A stretch of DNA of 64,000 nucleotides from assembly GCF_021732705.1 (NCBI RefSeq), contig NZ_JAKFUM010000003.1:310001-374000 (forward strand), written 5' to 3'. This DNA comes from Nevskia sp. (GTDB lineage: Bacteria; Pseudomonadota; Gammaproteobacteria; Nevskiales; Nevskiaceae). The notes beneath the pieces were generated by a model. The model was given only the letters and a program-made list of their open reading frames with translations, made no database searches and was not told the DNA's origin. Shown piece by piece: positions 17,567 to 25,767 of this stretch (its first letter is position 1; every line of letters begins with the position of its first letter). A program made the translations under genes and the position numbers.

Positions 17567-18148
17567 TCAGGCCGCAAGCACTTCCTCGATCGGAGATGGC
17601 TTGGCATGGCGCGCCAGTTCGACCAGCGGCAATGCCCGTTGGACCGCCAGTCCGGCCCGGGCGATCAAGGCCTCGTCCCGCAGGCGGTAGTCGAAGAAAT
17701 CCTTGTCGGTCGCGTAGACGCCCAGCGGCAATGTGCGTGCTTGGAAAAAGCTGAACAGCGGCCGCAGCTGGTGGTCGATCACCAGGGCATGACGCTCGCT
17801 GCCGCCTGTGGCCGCCAACAGGACGGGCTTGTCCACCAAGGCGTCCTGGTCGATGAAGTCGAAGAAGTGCTTGAACAAGCCCGTGTAGGAGCCGCGGAAG
17901 ACCGGTGTCGCCACCACCAGAACATCGGCGCGCTCGACCGCCGCCAGTTCCCGCTCCACTGTATCGGGCAGTTGGGAGCGCCAGACGGCACCGGCGAGCT
18001 GCGGTGCGAGCTGACCCAGTTCGACCAGGCGCTGTTCGCACGGGACTTCTTCGGCGATCAGGTCCAGCAGGTGCTCTGCCAAGGCTGCCGACCTGGAGGG
18101 GCGTTGCAGCCCGCCGGACACCGCGACCAAGCGGAGTGGACGTGTCAT
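17567..18148 (-). CDS. NADPH-dependent FMN reductase (MsuE-like)
   Basis: A flavodoxin-fold protein of 193 residues beginning MTRPLRLVAVSGGLQRPSRS; the SGGLQRPSRS loop binds the FMN phosphate. Further motifs are VVATPVFRGSYTGLFKHFFD (about 88-107) and LLAATGGSERHALV. MsuE-type enzymes supply reduced FMN to a partner monooxygenase. As the first gene of the operon with mesX and mesD, it probably feeds reduced flavin to MesX. An alternative start four codons upstream (18160) is possible; neither has a good ribosome binding site. Confidence 0.82.
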   Translation of the reverse strand: MTRPLRLVAVSGGLQRPSRSAALAEHLLDLIAEEVPCEQRLVELGQLAPQLAGAVWRSQLPDTVERELAAVERADVLVVATPVFRGSYTGLFKHFFDFIDQDALVDKPVLLAATGGSERHALVIDHQLRPLFSFFQARTLPLGVYATDKDFFDYRLRDEALIARAGLAVQRALPLVELARHAKPSPIEEVLAA

Positions 18149-18259
18149 CTTTGCTTTCATGAGGATGGGTTCGCGCCGCGCCGGGAAATTCGCCCGGCCT
18201 TGCCATGGCCGCTCCCAGAGTGCAAACGAACAATGGGAACGGATGGTATTGATGTGAGT

Positions 18260-18296
18260 CAATGAAGTAAAATGGTCTTATTTCAACAATCCATGA
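18260..18296. promoter_or_regulatory. Operator-like sequence between metR and the mesDX operon, copy 2
   Basis: This carries the same 22-base block as at 15221, followed by a near-identical tail ending ATCCATGA. It lies between the divergent FMN reductase-mesX-mesD operon and metR, the classic place for a LysR-type regulator to bind. Confidence 0.65.
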
Positions 18297-18311
18297 GCAC
18301 GAGTCATTTGA

Positions 18312-19223
18312 ATGCTTGAGCGCATCCACCTCAGCATCGTCCAGCAGGTCGAAAAGCAAGGGTCGTTGACGGCTGCCTCGGGCGTGTTGAACCTCACCCA
18401 GTCGGCCCTGAGTCACAGCATGAAGAAGCTGGAGCAACAATTGGGCACCGACATCTGGCTGCGCGAAGGCCGAAGCCTGCGCCTGACACAAGCCGGGCAG
18501 TACCTGCTGGCGGTGGCGAACCGTGTGCTGCCGCAACTGGACCTGGCCGAAGAGCGCCTAGGCCAGTTCGCGCAGGGCGAGCGCGGTGCGCTGCGCATCG
18601 GCATGGAATGCCACCCTTGCTACCAGTGGTTGCTCAAGGTGGTGTCGCCCTACTTGGCCGCATGGCCCGACGTGGATGTGGACGTCAAGCAGAAGTTCCA
18701 GTTCGGCGGGATCGGCGCGCTGTTCGGCTACGAGATCGACCTGCTGGTCACGCCTGATCCGCTCTACAAGCCGGGCCTGAAGTTCGAGCCGGTGTTCGAC
18801 TACGAACAGGTATTGGTCGTGGCCAAGGGCCATGCCCTGGCTTCGGCGGCTTACGTGAAGCCCCAGCAGCTGACCCAAGAGGTGCTCATCAGCTATCCCG
18901 TGGACATCGAGCGCCTGGACATCTACAACCAGTTCCTGCTGCCGGCCGGTGTCACGCCCAAGCGCCACAAGGCCATCGAAACCACCGACATCATGCTGCA
19001 GATGGTGGCCAGCGGCCGCGGGGTGGCCGCCCTGCCGCGCTGGCTGGTCGAGGAGTACGCGGCCAAGATGGACGTGGTGCCCGTGCGGCTGGGTGCGCGC
19101 GGCATTGCCAAGCAGATCTTCCTGGGCGCGCGCGAGGCGGACACGGCCATCGACTACGTGCGGGCCTTCATCGAACTGGCCCGCCAGCCAGCCACCGCCA
19201 CCGCGCGAGGAGCCAAAAGATGA
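18312..19223 (+). CDS. metR: LysR-type methionine regulator
   Basis: The 303-residue protein follows MetR closely: an N-terminal helix-turn-helix with [18 protein letters not shown], then [12 protein letters not shown] (about 97-108), [34 protein letters not shown] and [13 protein letters not shown]. MetR uses homocysteine as co-effector and activates metE. Here it is divergent from the FMN reductase-mesX-mesD operon, and a copy of its operator region precedes metE, so it probably controls both methionine synthases. Its stop overlaps the queH start by 4 bases (ATGA). Confidence 0.9.
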   Translation: MLERIHLSIVQQVEKQGSLTAASGVLNLTQSALSHSMKKLEQQLGTDIWLREGRSLRLTQAGQYLLAVANRVLPQLDLAEERLGQFAQGERGALRIGMECHPCYQWLLKVVSPYLAAWPDVDVDVKQKFQFGGIGALFGYEIDLLVTPDPLYKPGLKFEPVFDYEQVLVVAKGHALASAAYVKPQQLTQEVLISYPVDIERLDIYNQFLLPAGVTPKRHKAIETTDIMLQMVASGRGVAALPRWLVEEYAAKMDVVPVRLGARGIAKQIFLGAREADTAIDYVRAFIELARQPATATARGAKR

Positions 19224-19912
19224 ACACCACCATCGAACGCAAACCGCTTGCGCTGCCCGGCGGCCATGACAAGGTGCTGCTGCATTCCTGCTGCGCGCCG
19301 TGCTCGGGCGAGGTCATGGAGGCCATGCTGGCCTCTGGCATCGACTACACCATCTTCTTCTACAACCCCAACATCCATCCGCTCAAGGAATACGAGCTGC
19401 GCAAGAACGAGAACATCCGCTTCGCCGAGCAGTTCGGCGTGCCCTTCATCGATGCCGACTACGATCGGGACAACTGGTTCGAGCGGGCCCGGGGGATGGA
19501 GCACGAGCCCGAGCGCGGCGTGCGCTGCACCATGTGCTTCGACATGCGCTTCGAGCGCACGGCGCTGTATGCGCATGAGCATGGCTTTCCGGTGATCACC
19601 AGTTCTCTGAGTATATCGCGTTGGAAGAACATGCAGCAGATCAACGACTGCGGCGTGCGTGCGGCGGCCAAGTACCCAGGTGTGATGTACTGGGAATACA
19701 ACTGGCGCAAGGGTGGCGGCTCGGCGCGCATGATCGAGATCAGCAAGCGCGAGAACTTCTACCAGCAGGAATACTGCGGCTGTGTTTACTCGCTGCGGGA
19801 CACCAACCGTCATCGCATCGCCTCGGGCCGACCACGCATCGAACTCGGCGTGCAGTTCTACGGCGAAGGAGCGACCACGGGCGAAAAGCCCAAAGACCCT
19901 GAAGCAGGTTGA
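19220..19912 (+). CDS. queH: Epoxyqueuosine reductase QueH
   Basis: This 230-residue protein of the DUF208 family carries out the last step of queuosine synthesis, reducing epoxyqueuosine in tRNA. The metal and Fe-S ligand motifs HSCCAPCSG (about 23-31), RCTMCFDMR (about 98-106) and EYCGCVYS (about 191-198) are present. It is translationally coupled to metR, an unusual partner, and is the last cargo gene before the integrase. QueH is a non-homologous replacement of QueG. Queuosine precursor genes are not nearby. Confidence 0.92.
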   Translation: MNTTIERKPLALPGGHDKVLLHSCCAPCSGEVMEAMLASGIDYTIFFYNPNIHPLKEYELRKNENIRFAEQFGVPFIDADYDRDNWFERARGMEHEPERGVRCTMCFDMRFERTALYAHEHGFPVITSSLSISRWKNMQQINDCGVRAAAKYPGVMYWEYNWRKGGGSARMIEISKRENFYQQEYCGCVYSLRDTNRHRIASGRPRIELGVQFYGEGATTGEKPKDPEAG

Positions 19913-19985
19913 CGCTGGGCTGGATCACTCGCTATGTCTCCTATGAAGCGCCGCACCGTATCGAGGTACGGCCCAGTCTTGTGCC

Positions 19986-21911
19986 TCATGGCGCTACCAG
20001 GTCATCCGACACATCTGCCGTAATGGCGTCACGCACCAGCCGCTGCACGCGCTGCCGCACTTCCACCGGGATGTTGGAAGCCTCTGCGGGGTCGTCCACC
20101 GCGACGCTCCGCGCCGCGACCAGCCGCGCGGCCAGATGCAGGTTCTTCGGGCTGACGGCCTCGATGGCTGAGCGTCCGCCCAGCGCGTCATAGGACTGCA
20201 GGAGCGAGTGGTAGATGGACCAAGTGTCGAGACCCCGCGGCACCTGCTTGAGCACGGACTGCACGAGCCTGCGCTTGAGCGGATCGAGCTGCCAGTCCGG
20301 CACCCGCTGCCCCCGATGGCCCATGTGGATGGACAGCAGGTTGCCGGCCTGGATCTCATAGGTGATCCAGCGGCGCGACTTGCCCGCGAGCTTGGCGTAG
20401 TTCGCCACCGAAAGGTTGTGCGGCGCCTCGAAGGTCTCCAGCACCTGCAGGCGTTCGCGCTGCGCGTCCGACAGCCGCGGCCGGGCGTATTCGGGCATGC
20501 GCACGGCCGACAACCGCTGCACCGATGCCGGCGCTGTGGGCATATTGGGCGTCGGCGCGGTCACGATCAACTGCGGCGCGGTGAGGTCGACAACCGGCGG
20601 CTGCACGGCCGCCTGGCCGGCGATGGTCGGCAGACCTTGCAGCGTGATGGTCAGGTGGCGGCTGGCGATCTCGACCTGGTTCTGCTCGAACAGGTCCAGG
20701 CGATCCGCCCAATCCTGCATCATCACGCGGCGCTGCTCGACGTACTCGGCGTGGTTGTAGGTCGCGCTGATCTTGTCCGGGTCGGCGTGCGAGAGCTGGG
20801 CATCCACCCACTTCTTCGGGTAGCCGAGTTCGTTGAGCGCGGTCGAAATCGTCGCGCGGATGCCGTGCCCCGTGAGCTGGTCCTCGTAGCCCATGCGCTT
20901 GAGCGCGCCGTTGAACGTGTTCTCGCTGACGGTGTGCTTCAAGCACCAGTCGCCCGGGATGAGGTAGGCCTGGGCCGGCTTGCACTGGTCCAGCAGGTGG
21001 CGAACGATTTCCTGGGCCTGCACCGACAGTGGCACGATGTAGGGCGGGATGTCCACCAGGCGCTTGCGCTTCTTCTTCGTGAGTAGCGCGCGCTGCTTGA
21101 GCCTGGCCACCGGGATGATCCACAGGCCTTGCTCAAGGTCGAACTGGTCGGGCGTGGCGAAACGCAGCTCGCCGGTGCGCACGCCGGTGAGCATCAGCAG
21201 CCGAATGCCCAACTGCGTGTTCAGGCGCCCGCGGTACTTGCGCAGCGTCTGCAACATGATCGGCAGCTCTGGCATGCGTAGGAACGGGTTGTGTTCGACC
21301 GGCGGCAGCGGCAGCGCGACGACCTCCAAGTCCTTGGAGGGGTTGTCGTGCATGTTCGGGATCGCCACCGTGGCATAGGTGAACAGTTGGGTGAACCACG
21401 TCCTGAGCTTCTCGGCCACCGACAGCGAGCCGCGCTTTTCCACCTTGCCGATGATGTCCAGCAGGTGCGCGCGCGTGATGTCGTAGATCGTCAGGTGGTG
21501 CAGCACCGGGAACACGTCTTTCTTGAAGACGCGGGCGATCTGCTCCAGGCTGGTCTGCCGTCCTTCCTCCAACGACAGCTTGCGATGTGCCAGCCACTGG
21601 TCATAGACCGCTTTGAACGTGTGTTCGCCCGCCAACACGATGGCGTGGCGCTTGCGCTTGCGTTCGGTGTGCGGGTTGACGCCCTTGGCGAGCAGCGTGC
21701 GGGCTCCATCACGAAGCTCGCGCGCCTCCTTCAGGGAGAGGGCCGGGTAGCTGCCGAAGGACATGCGATCGCGCTTGCCGCCCCACGTGAAGCGGAAGTG
21801 CCAAGCCTTGGCGCCGTTGGCGGAAACGAAGAGGGAGAGGCCGTCGGCATCGGCCAGCGTGTACGGTTTGCCGGTCGTCTTGGCCTGACGAACCATGAGG
21901 TCTGAGAGCAT
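19986..21911 (-). CDS. ICE tyrosine integrase (IntB13-like)
   Basis: ATG 21911 follows AGGAG and gives 641 residues, close to the IntB13 class of long integrases. The start MLSDLMVRQAKTTGKPYTLA is the DUF4102-type arm-binding domain. The catalytic domain shows Arg about 245 (TGVRTGELRF), His 349-x-x-Arg 352 (TGHGIRATIS) and Tyr about 385 (ISATYNHAEY). A C-terminal extension of more than 200 residues follows, as in ICEclc-type integrases. It lies next to tRNA-Gly, its presumed attachment site, and points away from it. It appears intact. Confidence 0.93.
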   Translation of the reverse strand: MLSDLMVRQAKTTGKPYTLADADGLSLFVSANGAKAWHFRFTWGGKRDRMSFGSYPALSLKEARELRDGARTLLAKGVNPHTERKRKRHAIVLAGEHTFKAVYDQWLAHRKLSLEEGRQTSLEQIARVFKKDVFPVLHHLTIYDITRAHLLDIIGKVEKRGSLSVAEKLRTWFTQLFTYATVAIPNMHDNPSKDLEVVALPLPPVEHNPFLRMPELPIMLQTLRKYRGRLNTQLGIRLLMLTGVRTGELRFATPDQFDLEQGLWIIPVARLKQRALLTKKKRKRLVDIPPYIVPLSVQAQEIVRHLLDQCKPAQAYLIPGDWCLKHTVSENTFNGALKRMGYEDQLTGHGIRATISTALNELGYPKKWVDAQLSHADPDKISATYNHAEYVEQRRVMMQDWADRLDLFEQNQVEIASRHLTITLQGLPTIAGQAAVQPPVVDLTAPQLIVTAPTPNMPTAPASVQRLSAVRMPEYARPRLSDAQRERLQVLETFEAPHNLSVANYAKLAGKSRRWITYEIQAGNLLSIHMGHRGQRVPDWQLDPLKRRLVQSVLKQVPRGLDTWSIYHSLLQSYDALGGRSAIEAVSPKNLHLAARLVAARSVAVDDPAEASNIPVEVRQRVQRLVRDAITADVSDDLVAP

Positions 21912-22150
21912 GAGCCCAACTCCTGAGAATCGAGTTGGCTGCATGGTCCTGTTCGTCCCCGCGCTCCTCCAGCAAGAATGCGAAAGTGGGAAGCTCCGCG
22001 TTCCGATGTACCACTTGATGTACCGCTTTGTACCGGCAGTCAGTGGTTTTCGCTGGCAGTCACTGGATTCAACGATGGCGAAAAAGCTGAACCGTGACAA
22101 TCACTTGCGACACTCCATGGTCTTTTCTGGAAGTCCGTGGAAAGTCGAAG

Positions 22151-22168
22151 TGGAGCGGGTGATGGGAA
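22151..22168. promoter_or_regulatory. Putative ICE attachment site (3' end of tRNA-Gly)
   Basis: Integrases of this kind recombine at the last roughly 18 bases of a tRNA-Gly gene. The tRNA is complete, so the element carries or restored this segment. The partner copy lies beyond the left edge, so the core length is not visible here. Confidence 0.5.
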
Positions 22169-22224
22169 TCGAACCCACGCTAGCAGCTTGGGAAGCTGCA
22201 GTTCTACCATTGAACTACACCCGC
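22151..22224 (-). tRNA. tRNA-Gly (anticodon CCC)
   Basis: On the minus strand the gene reads GCGGGTGTAGTTCAATGGTA at its 5' end and ends CCCGCTCCA. It folds into a 7-bp acceptor stem, a short D arm, an anticodon stem GCAGC/GCTGC around the loop TTCCCAA (anticodon CCC), and a T arm GTGGG-TTCGATT-CCCAT. The CCA end is encoded. It marks the border between the ICE and the chromosome. Confidence 0.95.
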
Positions 22225-22405
22225 TCGGGTGCTGCGGCGGTGCAGAGCATGCACGCGCAGGGGCTTGCCCGGCAAGCCGCCGCGCCGGGCCGAGCGCGGT
22301 CGGGGCGCGATCGCGCTGCGCGCATTGCGACACGCCGCCGTCGCGAAATTGGCGTCCGCCACGCACAATATCGGTGCACGACCCCGCTGAACCGATGAGT
22401 GACCG

Positions 22406-23212
22406 ATGAAAAGCCTGATCCGCGTGCTGATGACCCTGCTGCTGCCGGCCTTGCTGCTGGCCCCGCCACCGGCCTCCGCGACCGACGCGCTGGCCGACGA
22501 CGATGTCGACGCCGATGCCCGGCGTCCGGTTCCCGCCATCCGGCAAGTCGTGTCGATCGATACCGAGAGCAACTTCGGCACGCAGGTGCTGAAGCTGCGT
22601 TTCCAGCAGCCGACGCTGGCCGGCAGCGCCATCTTCCTTTGGAGCCAGGCGTCGATCGACGGACAGACGCAGAACCTGCCGACGTTCACCGATGACCGCG
22701 GCAATCGCTACATCGCCACCGGCAACAATCAGTCCGACACCGACGGCCGGGTCAACGCCGCGCAAGGCACGGCCTACGCGCCGAACATTGCCGCCGGCAC
22801 GCAGGAAATCACCGCGACCTGGACGCCGTTTGGCGACTACCGCTCGGTCATCGCAGTCGAGATCACCGGCGTGTCGGAAGCGCCATTCCTCGGCGGCGCG
22901 TCGAGCATCGTGTTCACGTCGGGACCGGGGGTCGACGACATCAGCTCCGGCCGCCTCCGCGTCAACCGCCGCAACGCGCTGCTCGCCGCGGTCTCCTGCA
23001 ACGTCTCGCAGCGCAACCCGCAGCAGACCGTCCCGTTCGTGCCGAATGCCGGCACTGGCATGACGTCGACCTACACGTTCGGCAACTATGGCGAGCGCTT
23101 CGACTATTGCCGGTTCGCGTCGAGTCTCACCGGACGCGTCGGCTTCAAGGAAGCGCTGTTCAGTTCCAATGCCGCCGACCAGTACTTCACGTTCATGGCG
23201 GTCTTTCGCTGA
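22406..23212 (+). CDS. Secreted hypothetical protein
   Basis: A 268-residue protein with a clear Sec signal peptide: KSL/IRV at the N-terminus, the hydrophobic core LMTLLLPALLLA, and a likely cut after ASA around residue 26. The mature part is beta-rich with many Thr, Ser, Asn and Gly residues and two Cys (SCNVS, DYCRF) that could form a disulfide. I recognise no family. It may be a periplasmic or extracellular beta-sandwich protein. It is the first chromosomal gene after the tRNA. Confidence 0.75.
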   Translation: MKSLIRVLMTLLLPALLLAPPPASATDALADDDVDADARRPVPAIRQVVSIDTESNFGTQVLKLRFQQPTLAGSAIFLWSQASIDGQTQNLPTFTDDRGNRYIATGNNQSDTDGRVNAAQGTAYAPNIAAGTQEITATWTPFGDYRSVIAVEITGVSEAPFLGGASSIVFTSGPGVDDISSGRLRVNRRNALLAAVSCNVSQRNPQQTVPFVPNAGTGMTSTYTFGNYGERFDYCRFASSLTGRVGFKEALFSSNAADQYFTFMAVFR

Positions 23213-23339
23213 CCGCTCCGCAGCGTCGCGCGCGCTGACGCCTCCGCCGGATGCCCGCCGAGCGGCACCCGTAGCGAAGGGCGGGGCCGCGAGTGCCATC
23301 GGGTAAACTCAGCGCCCCGCGACTCCACCCCCGGCTGCC

Positions 23340-23540
23340 ATGCAGATACTCGTCAACGGCGACGCGTTCGAAGCGCCCGAAGCCTGCTTCGTCGCCGACC
23401 TGCTGCGCGCCATGGGGCTGGAAGGCCAGCGCTGCGCCGTGGAGCTGAACGGCGACATCGTGCCGCGCGGCAGTTGGTCCGAGCGCCGGATCGCCCCGGG
23501 CGACCGCCTCGAAATCGTCCGCGCGATCGGTGGTGGGTGA
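23340..23540 (+). CDS. thiS: Sulfur carrier protein ThiS
   Basis: This 66-residue ubiquitin-like protein ends in the required Gly-Gly (RAIGGG). The C-terminus is adenylated and thiocarboxylated, then donates sulfur to ThiG for the thiazole ring of thiamine. It starts MQILVNGDAFEA and contains VELNGDIVPRGSW. thiG follows, but the two are separated by about 430 bp of repeats instead of the usual few bases. No TPP riboswitch elements are recognisable upstream. Confidence 0.95.
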   Translation: MQILVNGDAFEAPEACFVADLLRAMGLEGQRCAVELNGDIVPRGSWSERRIAPGDRLEIVRAIGGG

Positions 23541-23568
23541 GACCGTTCCGAGCATGCTCGGAACGGTC
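23541..23568. repeat. Perfect 28-base palindrome at the head of the thi repeat array
   Basis: GACCGTTCCGAGCA and TGCTCGGAACGGTC are exact reverse complements, centred on GAGCATGCTC. It starts one base after the thiS stop codon. The same decamer with different but equally self-complementary arms occurs after pstB at 51309-51342. Confidence 0.9.
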
Positions 23569-23893
23569 GAACGCCGCGCCATGGATGGCGCGGCCGGCCC
23601 CCGCCGAACGAGGACGCGATCTCGCCATGGATGGCAGGGAACACATTCCAACGAGACCGGAACGGTCGAACGCCGCGCCATGGATGGCGCGGCCGGCCCC
23701 CGCCGAACGAGGACGCGATCTCGCCATGGATGGCAGGGAACACATTCCAACGAGACCGGAACGGTCGAACGCCGCGCCATGGATGGCGCGGCCGGGCTCG
23801 GCCGAACGAGGACGCGATCTCGCCATGGATGGCAGGGAACACATTCCAACGAGACCGGAACGGTCGAACGCCGCGCCATGGATGGCGCGGCAG
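23560..23893. repeat. Tandem 99-bp structured repeats, three full units and one partial
   Basis: Units start at 23560, 23659, 23758 and 23857 (the last is cut at about 23893). Units 1 and 2 are identical; unit 3 differs at three bases. Each unit contains an inverted repeat GCCGCGCCAT-GG-ATGGCGCGGC and a second hairpin GCCATGGATGGC. A related repeat lies after pstB (51309-51620). No frame across it looks like a real protein, so it is a non-coding repeat separating thiS and thiG. Confidence 0.9.
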
Positions 23894-23973
23894 AGTCGAG
23901 CCACGACGTTCGGGAGCATGACGCTACGTCGGTCCCCGAACCCGCCACGAATTCGCATTGATCGAGCATCCCG

Positions 23974-24792
23974 ATGACCCCAGTCGAACCGCTGTCCCCG
24001 CCCGCCGCACCCGCCGATGACGGCCTGATCATCGCCGGCAAGCGCTATCGCTCGCGGCTGCTGGTCGGCAGCGGCAAGTACAAGAGCCTCGAGGAAACGC
24101 GCCTGGCAACCGAGGCCAGCGGTGCCGAGATCATCACCGTCGCCATCCGCCGCGTGAACATTGGCCAGAACCCGAACGAGCCGAGCCTGCTCGATGTCGT
24201 GCCGCCAAGCCGCTACACCATCCTGCCGAACACCGCCGGCTGCTACACCGCCGAAGATGCCGTGCGCACCTGCCGCCTCGCGCGCGAATTGCTCGATGGC
24301 CACAAGCTGGTCAAGCTCGAAGTGCTGGCCGATCCCAAGACCCTGTTCCCGGACGTGATCGGCACGCTCGCCGCCGCCGAAACGCTGGTCAAGGACGGTT
24401 TCGACGTGATGGTCTACTGCTCCGATGACCCGGTGCTGGCCAAGCGCCTCGAAGAAATCGGCTGCGTCGCCGTGATGCCGCTGGCCGCGCCGATCGGCTC
24501 CGGCCTCGGCATCCAGAACCGGTACAACATCCTCACCATCGTCGAGAACGCCAGGGTGCCGATCATCGTCGACGCCGGCGTCGGCACCGCCAGCGACGCC
24601 GCCATCGCGATGGAACTCGGCTGCGATGGTGTGTTGATGAACACCGCCATCGCCGAAGCCCGCGACCCGGTGCTGATGGCGAGTGCCATGAAGCACGCGA
24701 TCATCGCCGGGCGCCAGGCCAAGCTCGCGGGTCGCATGCCGATGCGGCGCTACGCCTCGGCGTCGTCCCCGATCGTCGGCGTCATCGGCTGA
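23974..24792 (+). CDS. thiG: Thiazole synthase ThiG
   Basis: This 272-residue TIM-barrel enzyme condenses 1-deoxyxylulose 5-phosphate, dehydroglycine and ThiS-borne sulfur into the thiamine thiazole. Motifs include [15 protein letters not shown] (about 29-43), [29 protein letters not shown] with the Schiff-base Lys region, and [13 protein letters not shown] near the phosphate site. Use of deoxyxylulose phosphate implies that the cell has Dxs even though isoprenoids are made here by the mevalonate route. The trmB start follows after 8 bp. Confidence 0.96.
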   Translation: MTPVEPLSPPAAPADDGLIIAGKRYRSRLLVGSGKYKSLEETRLATEASGAEIITVAIRRVNIGQNPNEPSLLDVVPPSRYTILPNTAGCYTAEDAVRTCRLARELLDGHKLVKLEVLADPKTLFPDVIGTLAAAETLVKDGFDVMVYCSDDPVLAKRLEEIGCVAVMPLAAPIGSGLGIQNRYNILTIVENARVPIIVDAGVGTASDAAIAMELGCDGVLMNTAIAEARDPVLMASAMKHAIIAGRQAKLAGRMPMRRYASASSPIVGVIG

Positions 24793-24800
24793 GGCTGAAC

Positions 24801-25538
24801 ATGTCGGACACGCCCGAACTCCCGGTGCCGGATGGCGACCGCCGCGCCCGCGCCATCCGCAGCTTCGTGCGCCGCGAAGGGCGCATCACCGACGCGCAGG
24901 CCGATGCACTGGCGCGGCTGTGGCCGAAGTACGGCCTTGGTCCGATGCCGGATGGCGAGCATGTGCACCCGTTGCCGGAACTCGACTTCGCCGTCGCCTT
25001 TGGCCGTGCCGCACCGCTATCGCTGGAAGTCGGCTTCGGCAACGGCGAACGTCTGGCGCAGGCGGCGGAGCGCCATCCGGAGGTCAATCACATCGGTGCC
25101 GAAGTCCATCGCCCCGGCGTTGGCCGCGTGCTGCAGGAAGTCGAAAAGCGCGGCCTCGCCAATGTCCGCGTCATGTGCTCGGACGCCGCCGAATTCCTGC
25201 GGACGACGGCACCGAAAGGTGCGTTCTGCGAAGTCGTCGTCCAGTTCCCGGACCCTTGGCACAAGACCCGCCACCACAAGCGCCGCATTATCCAGCCCGC
25301 GTTCGTCGCCACCGTGGCGGACGCCCTGATGATCGGCGGCCGCTTCAGGCTGGCAACGGATTGGGCGCCTTACGCCGAATACATGCTCGAAGCCATCGCC
25401 ACCGAGCCGCGTCTGAAAAACCTCAGCCCGGACGGCCGCTTCGTCCCGCGCCCGGAAGACCGCCCGTTGACCCGCTTCGAGAACCGCGGTCTGAGGTTGG
25501 GCCATGAAGTGGCGGATCTGGAGTTTGTGCGGGTTTGA
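24801..25538 (+). CDS. trmB: tRNA (guanine-N7-)-methyltransferase
   Basis: The protein has 245 residues and uses S-adenosylmethionine to make m7G46 in tRNA. It has the SAM-binding LEVGFGNGERLAQA (about 74-87), IGAEVHRPGVGRVL, and the substrate motif FPDPWHKTRHHKRRI (about 150-164) typical of TrmB. It starts 8 bp after thiG, so the two are probably co-transcribed; trmB next to thiG is common in gammaproteobacteria. Confidence 0.95.
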   Translation: MSDTPELPVPDGDRRARAIRSFVRREGRITDAQADALARLWPKYGLGPMPDGEHVHPLPELDFAVAFGRAAPLSLEVGFGNGERLAQAAERHPEVNHIGAEVHRPGVGRVLQEVEKRGLANVRVMCSDAAEFLRTTAPKGAFCEVVVQFPDPWHKTRHHKRRIIQPAFVATVADALMIGGRFRLATDWAPYAEYMLEAIATEPRLKNLSPDGRFVPRPEDRPLTRFENRGLRLGHEVADLEFVRV

Positions 25539-25767
25539 GAAGCCCTTGACCCGAGTAATGGACACTCTTGGGGCGAGCGGCGACCCGGCGTTGACGCAGC
25601 GATTCGGACAGCCACTCGCTGGGCTGGGCGTTGAGGATTTTCGGCAGCACAGCTTCTTCGGAAGCGGCAGGTCGAGATCCGTTCCCCAACGGCCTGCGAA
25701 TGAATGCCCATCGCGCCCGCTTCCCGCTACGCTGTCCGTCCACTTTCAACAAGCCCAGTAACGGACC

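Larger units (their letters stand above)
1..22168. mobile_element. Integrase-proximal part of an ICE inserted at tRNA-Gly
   Basis: A tyrosine integrase of the IntB13 kind (19986-21911) lies just downstream of the 3' end of an intact tRNA-Gly gene, the usual arrangement of clc/PAGI-2 type ICEs. The leftmost reading frame is of a type I associate with such elements. Between them are catabolic, methionine and insertion-sequence cargo genes, unlike the housekeeping genes right of the tRNA. The element continues left of position 1, so its second attachment site and its conjugation genes cannot be seen. That it is a full mobilisable ICE and not a smaller island is inferred. Confidence 0.75.

Noticed and set aside
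23213-23339. TPP riboswitch before thiS
   Set aside because: I could not find the conserved CTGAGA and ACCTGA elements in this 127-bp stretch.
23560-23893. CRISPR array
   Set aside because: The 99-bp units follow each other directly, without unique spacers, and no cas genes are near.
23474-23977. Repetitive protein genes in the thi repeat array
   Set aside because: All six frames are nearly open because the unit length (99) is a multiple of three. The conserved feature is pairing of the DNA, not any one reading frame.
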